Shown here: in pieces, positions 31,245-36,563 of the stretch
How positions within the stretch are numbered: the stretch's first letter is position 1
Layout of the letters: each line of letters begins with the position of its first letter
NCBI GenBank assembly: GCA_030066795.1
Contig: JASJAW010000034.1
Span: forward strand, 1-36,563
Direction: 5' to 3'
Length of the DNA stretch: 36,563 nucleotides
Source: Dinoroseobacter sp.
Lineage (GTDB): Bacteria; Pseudomonadota; Alphaproteobacteria; Rhodobacterales; Rhodobacteraceae
The notes under the pieces: model-generated
Database searches by the model: none
What the model was told of the DNA's origin: nothing
What the model saw: only the letters and a program-made list of their open reading frames with translations
Program-made: the position numbers and the translations under genes

Positions 31245-32636
31245 TTACAGAAGCTGGCCGTCAGCCTGCCGTTCCTCGCGCCGCCAAACCCCCAGAAGAA
31301 GACGTTTGAAGGCGGCATAGGTTTCATCGAATGTCTGGCGGCCGCGGGCATAGGTCTCGCGGTTGAAGTCGCGATAGTCCGCCTCGTAGATGCCGCTCAC
31401 CTGTTCGCCCGCCTGCCCGATCAGGGCCGTGAAATCCTGCCGGTGCGGGGACAGCGTGCGGCCCAGATAGGCCTGCATCAGTGCGGCCAACTCTGCCTGC
31501 TGAGTACTGTCATATCGTGTCACCACCGCGCGCACCGCGTCCCATTCGAACGCCAGCTCCTCGCGCCCGAGCGCCCGGGCAGCCATATTCTCTCCTTCCT
31601 CGATCGAGGCAAAGGTCGAATGCAGCATGTCGAAGAAGCGCCCTGTGCTGTCGAACTCCAGAAAGGACGCGCCGAGCGGGACCAGCAGGATATCGGCAGC
31701 CGCCAGACCGTTGATGGTCAGGTAGCCAAGCGCCGGCGGTGTATCGATGAAGACGATGTCGTAATCGTCCAGCACTCCGTCCGCTTCGAGGCTTTCGGTG
31801 AGCGCATCCCACAGTTTCCAGGACCGCGCCTGCATCCGCCAGACCGGGATCTGGAACTCCGCCCAGTACAGATTCAGCTGCGCGCCGATCAGGTCGATAT
31901 TGGGCCAGTGCGTCGGCTGGATGAGGTCCTTTGCGGTGACCTCCAGCGCCTCAGACAGTGTGTCATCAAGGGGAATGGGCGCTTCATTGCGATCCAGACG
32001 CCGCTGGTTTTCGGCCCGCAGATGGCTGGCGTAGTGACGGGCCAGAAGCGGAAACACCGTTTTCCATTCGTCCTCGACCCGTCCGCCGAAGATCGAGGTC
32101 ATCGAGCCCTGGCTATCGAGATCGAGTACCAGAACCTTGTAGCCATCAAGCGCCGCCGACATCGCCAGATGCGCCGCGGTGGAGGTCTTGCCCACCCCGC
32201 CCTTGAAGTTGGCAACGGCCACCAGCTTGGCAGGCACACCGTCGGGCCGGTAGGGCTGGTATTCTTTCGCTTTTGATCCGCCTTCCGCGAAATGCGCGCG
32301 CAGTCGCAACACCTCATCGAGTGTGAACCACTTGGCCCCGCCCTCGGTCTCGCTGCGCCCCTGGGGCAGGTCCGGGTTCTGTTTCAACACGCGGCGGAAA
32401 TGGGCCTGGGCCACTGGAATGAGGTAGCGGGTGATCTCCCAGGTCGAAAACAGACGGAGCGTTTTCTCCCCTTCCTCGTTCATACCGCGAGAGGCCAGGT
32501 CCGCCCTGCCCCGCGCGCAGGCCTCGGCAATAGCTGCAAACCCGGCCGTGTCGGTCGCGGGTCCGAGGTCCCCTAACGCCTGTTCGGGATCGATGTTGAA
32601 GTACGGTGGCTGCTCGTCGGGCAGGTCCTTTGCCAT
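31245..32636 (-). CDS. parA: Plasmid partition ATPase ParA
   Basis: ParA is the ATPase that positions ParB-parS complexes on the nucleoid and, in this size class, represses its own operon. The protein has 463 residues, so it is the large type Ia form. An N-terminal region (about 1-135) ends in a helix-turn-helix-like segment (WFTLDEVLRLRAHF, about 103-116). The deviant Walker A FKGGVGKTS is at 144-152, LVLDLDSQGS follows (A' motif), and VFIDTPPALG is Walker B. I prefer the ATG at 32636 because GAGG lies 8 bases upstream and the protein then opens MAKDLPDEQ; a frame from 32690 adds 18 residues without support. It is divergent from repA across the origin. Confidence 0.95.
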   Translation of the reverse strand: MAKDLPDEQPPYFNIDPEQALGDLGPATDTAGFAAIAEACARGRADLASRGMNEEGEKTLRLFSTWEITRYLIPVAQAHFRRVLKQNPDLPQGRSETEGGAKWFTLDEVLRLRAHFAEGGSKAKEYQPYRPDGVPAKLVAVANFKGGVGKTSTAAHLAMSAALDGYKVLVLDLDSQGSMTSIFGGRVEDEWKTVFPLLARHYASHLRAENQRRLDRNEAPIPLDDTLSEALEVTAKDLIQPTHWPNIDLIGAQLNLYWAEFQIPVWRMQARSWKLWDALTESLEADGVLDDYDIVFIDTPPALGYLTINGLAAADILLVPLGASFLEFDSTGRFFDMLHSTFASIEEGENMAARALGREELAFEWDAVRAVVTRYDSTQQAELAALMQAYLGRTLSPHRQDFTALIGQAGEQVSGIYEADYRDFNRETYARGRQTFDETYAAFKRLLLGVWRREERQADGQLL

Positions 32637-32847
32637 GAAAACCGCCTCATGTGTTGTGTTTTCGCCAATATACCCAAAAACACCGCACATGGAAGGAAAA
32701 GCACGACTTTAAGCGATTTTTCTTAGCAAAATCCCGGAGTCTTCCATCTGATCCGGGGGTTTGCCGGGACGTGCTGGATTTTTTCCGTCTGTTAGAGTCG
32801 TGTTATATATGTGTTAAACGCTTCGGCGGTTTTTCCAAAGCTTTGTT

Positions 32848-32876
32848 TTGACAGTGGGAATTTGCCTTTCTATCGG
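32848..32876 (+). promoter_or_regulatory. repA: Candidate repA promoter
   Basis: TTGACA (32848-32853) is a perfect -35 box, followed after exactly 17 bases by TATCGG (32871-32876) as a weak -10. The first iteron starts 6 bases further on. RepA bound to the iterons would therefore sit on the transcription start and could repress its own gene. Confidence 0.5.
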
Positions 32877-32881
32877 ACAGG

Positions 32882-32943
32882 GTGACTCTGAACCCCCGAA
32901 AAAGCGACTCCGATCCCACGCTGGAGTGACTCCGATCCCCCGA
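32882..32943 (+). repeat. Three origin iterons, 22-bp period
   Basis: GTGACTCTGAACCCCCGA (32882), GCGACTCCGATCCCACGC (32904) and GTGACTCCGATCCCCCGA (32926) share GNGACTCYGAWCCC. Their starts are exactly 22 bases apart, two helical turns, so bound RepA molecules would line up on one face. Position next to repA and the DnaA box supports an initiator-binding role. Confidence 0.78.
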
Positions 32944-32963
32944 TGACTGCGCTTGCCCGGGCC

Positions 32964-32972
32964 TGTGGATAA
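32964..32972 (-). other. DnaA box
   Basis: The plus strand reads TGTGGATAA; the reverse complement TTATCCACA is the exact consensus DnaA box. It lies 20 bases after the last iteron, as expected for an iteron origin that recruits host DnaA. Confidence 0.78.
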
Positions 32973-33017
32973 CCCTAGGCTCGGCGTCAATAAAACCACG
33001 ATAAACCGAGTCGGGCA

Positions 33018-34055
33018 GTGACATCGGATCTGACAGTTTCCCAACCCGGTCTTGCGCCGGATCGCTATGCGCAGCGGGATTTTTTCGTCTGCGATATTTT
33101 TGATGCCATTCCCAAGGATGATCTGGCGACGATGGAGCACCCTGTCTTCTCGCTCGCCACGCGTCCGGACCGACGGGTGCTGGACTATGCCCATAACGGC
33201 GTGGAGATTACCGTGACGCCGAGCGTGCGGGGGCTCGCGACCATCCATGACAAGGACATCCTGATTTTCTGCATCAGCCAGCTGATGTCTGCGCTCAATG
33301 CGGGTCGGGCCGTCTCGCGCACGTTGCAGATCAAGGCCCATGACCTGTTGATCGCCACCAACCGGGAAACGTCTGGGGATGCCTACCGGCGGCTGCGCGA
33401 AGGCTTCGAGCGGCTGGCGGGCACGCGCATCACCACCAACCTGACCACCGGCGGTGAGGAGATCACCCGTGGCTTTGGTCTGATCGAGAGCTGGGAGATT
33501 GTGCGCCGGGCGCGCGGTGGCCGCATGGTGTCGGTCAGCGTGACGCTGTCAGAATGGCTCTTCAACGCGGTTCTCAGCCAGTCGGTGCTGACGCTGAGCC
33601 GCGACTATTTCCGGCTCAGGAAGCCGCTGGAGCGGCGCATCTACGAGATCGCGCGCAAGCATTGCGGGCGGCAGGCGCGCTGGGTCGTCTCGGTCGATCT
33701 GCTCTTGAAGAAATCCGGCTCTGCCTCCCCGCGCCGGGTGTTCCGGAAGATGCTGCGCGACATGATTGCGGCCGATCACCTGCCCGATTACGAGATGGCG
33801 GAACTGCCCGGCGACAAGATCGAATTTACCCTGCGCGGCGGGCTGGTCGAAGACCCAGCCGCCCTGCCCTCCCCCGGCCCGCTGGACCCGCAGACACTGG
33901 AGGACGCCCGCGCGCTGGCACCGGGCTGGGATGTCTATGCGCTGGAGGCCGAGTGGCGCGCCTATTGGGCCAGCTCTGGTCGCCCCCGCCTGCGTAGCGC
34001 GGACAAGGCGTTCCTGGGGTTTGTGAAGGCGCGCCGTGCGCAGGAGGACGGATGA
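33018..34055 (+). CDS. repA: Plasmid replication initiator RepA (roseobacter RepA type)
   Basis: RepA binds origin iterons and starts replication. The 345-residue protein begins MTSDLTVSQPGLAPDRYAQ, then DFFVCDIFDAIPKDD (about 22-36) and MEHPVFSLATRPDRR (about 40-54), the opening typical of the Rhodobacteraceae RepA family (replication initiator protein A). Winged-helix-like parts follow: RRLREGFERLAGTRITTN, and later LSRDYFRLRKPLERRIYEIARKHCG. The start is GTG at 33018, with only a weak ribosome site (GAG about 8 bases upstream), consistent with low expression. It is divergent from parA across the iterons. Exact compatibility subtype needs a tree. A parS-like palindrome starts 11 bases after the stop. 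Confidence 0.93.
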   Translation: MTSDLTVSQPGLAPDRYAQRDFFVCDIFDAIPKDDLATMEHPVFSLATRPDRRVLDYAHNGVEITVTPSVRGLATIHDKDILIFCISQLMSALNAGRAVSRTLQIKAHDLLIATNRETSGDAYRRLREGFERLAGTRITTNLTTGGEEITRGFGLIESWEIVRRARGGRMVSVSVTLSEWLFNAVLSQSVLTLSRDYFRLRKPLERRIYEIARKHCGRQARWVVSVDLLLKKSGSASPRRVFRKMLRDMIAADHLPDYEMAELPGDKIEFTLRGGLVEDPAALPSPGPLDPQTLEDARALAPGWDVYALEAEWRAYWASSGRPRLRSADKAFLGFVKARRAQEDG

Positions 34056-34065
34056 GCGCCTCCTT

Positions 34066-34083
34066 GTTTCGCGCGCGAAACAT
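34066..34083. other. Candidate centromere parS-2 (18-bp perfect palindrome)
   Basis: TGTTTCGCG is followed by its exact reverse complement CGCGAAACA. It shares GTTTCGC-NN-GCGAAAC with parS-1 at 30145-30166, differing only in the two central bases (GC against AT). It lies 10 bases beyond the repA stop, so the two palindromes bracket the whole rep/par module. Confidence 0.7.
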
Positions 34084-34238
34084 CCCCCTCCCCTGCCCTG
34101 TGATTGTTGTGCGATTGCGGCAGGTTTGGCGCGCTCTTGCGCGGTCTGCGGCCTCTGCCGTGACTTGCCCTACGGGCATTGATACCGTCGCCGCGAATGT
34201 GCCCTCCAGCGCTGTGGCCGAAGACCCAAGGAGACCCC

Positions 34239-34799
34239 GTGCAGATCGAAGATACTCCGCTTGAGGGCGTAAAGCTCCTCACCCCCGCCCGGTTCGGCGA
34301 TGACCGGGGGTTCTTTTCAGAAAGCTACTCCAAACGGGTTCTGGCGGCGCATGGGATCACCCTGGACTTCGTGCAGGACAACCATTCGCTCTCGGCGCAG
34401 GCCGGCACGGTCCGGGGGCTGCATTTTCAGGCCCCGCCCCATGCGCAGGACAAACTGGTGCGCTGCGGGCGCGGCAGCTTGTTCGACGTGGCCGTGGATA
34501 TTCGCAAAGGCAGCCCGACCTATGGCCAATGGTACGGGGCGGAGTTGAGTTTCGACAACGGTCGGCAATTGCTGGTCCCCAAGGGCTTCCTCCATGGGTT
34601 TGTGACCCGCGAACCCGATACAGAGATTGTCTATAAATGTTCGGATTTCTACGACCGTGACGCCGACGGCGCCGTGCATTGGAACAGTTGCGGGATCGAC
34701 TGGGGCTTCGAGGGCGACCCGATCCTGAGCCCCAAGGATGCGACCGCCCCGGCGCTGGCAGACTTCGACAGCCCGTTCACCTACGAAGGACACGCCTGA
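34239..34799 (+). CDS. rmlC: dTDP-4-dehydrorhamnose 3,5-epimerase
   Basis: RmlC performs the third step to dTDP-L-rhamnose, a double epimerisation of the 4-keto-6-deoxy sugar. The 186-residue cupin has [12 protein letters not shown] (19-30), FVQDNHSLS (44-52) and RGLHFQ with the catalytic His62 (59-64). [11 protein letters not shown] (111-121) and YKCSDFYD (132-139), which holds the second active-site tyrosine, follow. The GTG at 34239 has AAGGAG 7 bases upstream, an ideal site; a frame from 34179 would add 20 residues of no resemblance. It opens the rhamnose operon and its stop overlaps the rmlB start (TGATG). The 183-base spacer before it must hold the operon promoter, which I cannot pinpoint. 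Confidence 0.96.
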   Translation: MQIEDTPLEGVKLLTPARFGDDRGFFSESYSKRVLAAHGITLDFVQDNHSLSAQAGTVRGLHFQAPPHAQDKLVRCGRGSLFDVAVDIRKGSPTYGQWYGAELSFDNGRQLLVPKGFLHGFVTREPDTEIVYKCSDFYDRDADGAVHWNSCGIDWGFEGDPILSPKDATAPALADFDSPFTYEGHA

Positions 34800-35851
34800 T
34801 GAAACTGCTTGTAACCGGCGGGGCCGGGTTTATCGGATCAGCCGTGGTGCGCCAGGCGGTGCGCGATGGGCATCAGGTGGTCAATCTCGACGCGCTGACC
34901 TATGCCGCGTGCCTCGACAATGTCGCGTCAGTCTCCAATCATCCGAATTACGCTTTCGAACAGGCTGATATCCGCGACCGCGCGGCGCTCGACCGGATCT
35001 TCGCAGCACATGCGCCGGATGCTGTGATGCATCTGGCCGCCGAATCCCATGTCGATCGGTCCATCGACGGGCCCGGCGATTTCATCGAGACCAACATCAC
35101 CGGCACCTACAACATGCTGGAGGCCGCGCGCAGCCACTGGGTGGGGCAGGGCCGGCCCGAGAGCTTCCGTTTCCACCATATCTCTACCGACGAGGTGTTC
35201 GGCTCCCTGCCCGCCGACCCGTCGGTGCAGTTCACTGAAGAGACGCCATACGATCCACGCTCGCCCTACTCGGCTTCCAAGGCCAGCTCCGATCACCTGG
35301 TCCGCGCCTGGCACGAAACTTACGGGCTGCCCGTGGTGATGACGAACTGTTCCAACAATTACGGGCCGTTTCACTTCCCCGAGAAACTGATCCCCGTGGT
35401 GATCCTCAAGGCGCTGGCCGGGGAGCCGCTGCCCATTTATGGCGACGGCTCCAATATCCGCGACTGGCTTTATGTCGAGGATCACGCCGATGCGCTGCTG
35501 CTGGTGGTGCAGAAGGGCGCGGTGGGGCGCAGCTATAATATCGGGGGGGAGAACGAGCGGACCAATCTGGAGCTTGTGAAGACCCTGTGCAGCATTCTCG
35601 ATGACCTGAAACCGCGCGCCGATGGCAAGCCTTATGCCGATCAGATCAGCTTTGTCACCGACCGCCCGGGCCATGACGCGCGGTATGCGATCGACCCGAC
35701 CCGCATCCGTGAAGAACTGGGCTGGCGCCCCTCGGTGACCGTCGAGGAAGGTCTGCGCAAGACAGTGCAGTGGTATCTGGCCAACGAGGCCTGGTGGCGG
35801 GCCCTGCAGGACCGCGACGGGGTGGGTGCCCGGCTGGGGGTCAAGGCATGA
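34799..35851 (+). CDS. rmlB: dTDP-glucose 4,6-dehydratase
   Basis: RmlB converts dTDP-glucose to dTDP-4-keto-6-deoxy-glucose with tightly bound NAD. The 350-residue protein shows GGAGFIG (7-13), [15 protein letters not shown], then [10 protein letters not shown] with the catalytic Thr-Asp-Glu. [10 protein letters not shown] with Tyr-x3-Lys, [17 protein letters not shown], and [13 protein letters not shown] follow. All are full-length RmlB marks. It overlaps rmlC by one base and rmlD by four (ATGA), so the three are translationally coupled. Confidence 0.97.
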   Translation: MKLLVTGGAGFIGSAVVRQAVRDGHQVVNLDALTYAACLDNVASVSNHPNYAFEQADIRDRAALDRIFAAHAPDAVMHLAAESHVDRSIDGPGDFIETNITGTYNMLEAARSHWVGQGRPESFRFHHISTDEVFGSLPADPSVQFTEETPYDPRSPYSASKASSDHLVRAWHETYGLPVVMTNCSNNYGPFHFPEKLIPVVILKALAGEPLPIYGDGSNIRDWLYVEDHADALLLVVQKGAVGRSYNIGGENERTNLELVKTLCSILDDLKPRADGKPYADQISFVTDRPGHDARYAIDPTRIREELGWRPSVTVEEGLRKTVQWYLANEAWWRALQDRDGVGARLGVKA

Positions 35852-36563
35852 GCCTGCTGGTGTTCGGCGAGACCGGGCAGGTGGCCCGGGAACTGGCGCG
35901 GCGCGCCCCGGAGGCGACCTGTCTGGGCCGTGCGGTGGCAGATTTGTCGGATCCGGCCGCCTGTGCGGCGCAGATCGCGGCACGGCGCCCGTCTGCGGTG
36001 ATCAATGCCGCCGCCTATACGGCGGTGGATCGCGCCGAGGAGGAAGAGGCGCTGGCCACCACCGTGAACGGCACCGCGCCCACGGCCATGGCGCGGGCCT
36101 GTGCGGCGCTGGGGGTGCCGTTTGTCCATATCTCCACCGATTACGTCTTTGACGGCTCGGGCACGGCCCCCTGGGTCCCGGACGCGCCCACAGCGCCGCT
36201 GGGGGCCTATGGCCGCTCCAAGCTGGCCGGCGAAGAGGGCGTGCGCGCTGCCGACGGGACCTACGCGATCCTGCGCACCTCCTGGGTGGTGTCGGCCCAT
36301 GGCGGCAACTTCGTGAAAACCATGCTGCGGCTCGGGGCAGAGCGTGACGGCGTCCGGGTGGTCGACGATCAGATCGGCGCCCCCACGGCCGCAGGCGACA
36401 TCGCGGCGGCCTGTCTGGAGATCGCCGCACAACTGCAAGCCGCACCCGAGAAACGCGGCACCTATCACTTTGCGGGCTCCCCGGATGTGAGCTGGGCCGA
36501 TGTTGCCCGCGAGATTTTCACGCAAGCTGGCCTGTCCTGCACGGTGAGTGATATTCCCAGCAG
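35848..36563 (+). CDS. rmlD: dTDP-4-dehydrorhamnose reductase, N-terminal part (continues at base 1)
   Basis: RmlD reduces the keto sugar to dTDP-L-rhamnose with NADPH. The frame is open to the window edge and continues at bases 120-270, since 36445-36563 equals 1-119. The whole protein has 288 residues. GETGQVA at 7-13 is the nucleotide-binding loop, [13 protein letters not shown] (52-64) and [10 protein letters not shown] (94-103) follow, with the catalytic YGRSK at 121-125. RTSWV and DDQIGAPT also match the family. The ATG overlaps the rmlB stop. Confidence 0.96.
   Translation, partial: MSLLVFGETGQVARELARRAPEATCLGRAVADLSDPAACAAQIAARRPSAVINAAAYTAVDRAEEEEALATTVNGTAPTAMARACAALGVPFVHISTDYVFDGSGTAPWVPDAPTAPLGAYGRSKLAGEEGVRAADGTYAILRTSWVVSAHGGNFVKTMLRLGAERDGVRVVDDQIGAPTAAGDIAAACLEIAAQLQAAPEKRGTYHFAGSPDVSWADVAREIFTQAGLSCTVSDIPS
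36445..36563. repeat. Terminal direct duplication (identical to 1-119)
   Basis: This is the right-hand copy of the contig-end overlap. Removing one copy gives a 36,444-bp circle with an intact rmlD. Confidence 0.97.

Larger units (their letters stand above)
32637..33017. other. Replication origin region between parA and repA
   Basis: This 381-base non-coding spacer has the marks of an iteron origin. An AT-rich stretch (about 32775-32853) is the candidate unwinding zone. A promoter-like pair faces repA, three iterons stand at 22-base spacing (32882-32943), and a perfect DnaA box follows (32964-32972). The spacer also holds the divergent promoters for parA and repA. Confidence 0.78.

Noticed and set aside
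31029..32276. A 415-residue open frame on the plus strand opposite parA and parB
   Set aside because: It is antisense to two well-supported partition genes, is rich in Arg, His and Gln, has no recognisable motif, and is a by-product of high-GC coding sequence.
32637..33017. A possible tRNA, small RNA or antisense copy-control RNA gene in the origin spacer
   Set aside because: No cloverleaf or clear antisense promoter-terminator unit could be traced; the iterons explain the conserved-looking part.

Overview
The window is a complete small circular replicon, not a piece of a chromosome. Bases 1-119 are identical to 36445-36563, and the rmlD reading frame runs off the right edge and continues in frame at base 1. 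The non-redundant circle is therefore 36,444 bp. It carries one replication/partition module (parB-parA on the minus strand, iteron origin, repA on the plus strand). The RepA initiator, the ParA with an N-terminal DNA-binding region, the high GC content, the VPLPA-type exosortase fused to EpsI and the gene-transfer-agent-like spike protein all point to an alphaproteobacterium of the Rhodobacteraceae (roseobacter group). RepA plasmids with a rhamnose operon are known in roseobacters as 'biofilm plasmids' that govern attachment. This one fits that pattern but is compact, and I see no relaxase, type IV secretion or toxin-antitoxin genes.

Layout, starting at the backbone. 30145-34083 is the maintenance module: candidate parS, parB, parA, an origin with three 22-bp-spaced iterons and a perfect DnaA box, repA, and a second candidate parS. 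Immediately downstream, rmlC-rmlB-rmlD-(junction)-rmlA makes dTDP-L-rhamnose and continues into an initiating sugar-phosphate transferase and a large two-domain glycosyltransferase (to 4506). 4464-10648 is a capsule-export and decoration block: a glycosyltransferase and KpsM-like permease on the minus strand, then an acetyltransferase, a sulfotransferase, KpsE-like, KpsT-like and a second sulfotransferase on the plus strand. 10661-12745 is an RTX calcium-binding protein. 12930-17242 holds manC (GDP-mannose), an acetyltransferase and two family-2 glycosyltransferases. 17342-22012 is a second assembly block: O-antigen polymerase/ligase-like protein, exosortase-EpsI fusion and Wzx-like flippase, followed by an opposing family-4 glycosyltransferase. 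23608-27717 is the odd part: a gene resembling the head-spike base protein of the Rhodobacter gene transfer agent, followed by two large leaderless proteins. One has duplicated beta-rich modules. The other looks like a clan GH-A glycosidase with an inserted beta domain and a C-terminal putative Ig domain. galE and a short CapD/FlaA1-type dehydratase close the circle.

Read together, the plasmid supplies nucleotide sugars (dTDP-rhamnose, GDP-mannose, UDP-galactose, a UDP-4-keto-6-deoxy-HexNAc), one initiating transferase, about five glycosyltransferases, acetyl and sulfate decoration, and two different membrane-translocation machineries (ABC-type KpsMTE and Wzx-type). No outer-membrane polysaccharide exporter is encoded, so the host must provide one. 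The most unusual observation is the spike/hydrolase cassette inside a polysaccharide plasmid. Gene transfer agent head spikes of this family are known to bind capsule, so the plasmid may encode both a surface polymer and a protein that recognises or cuts it.
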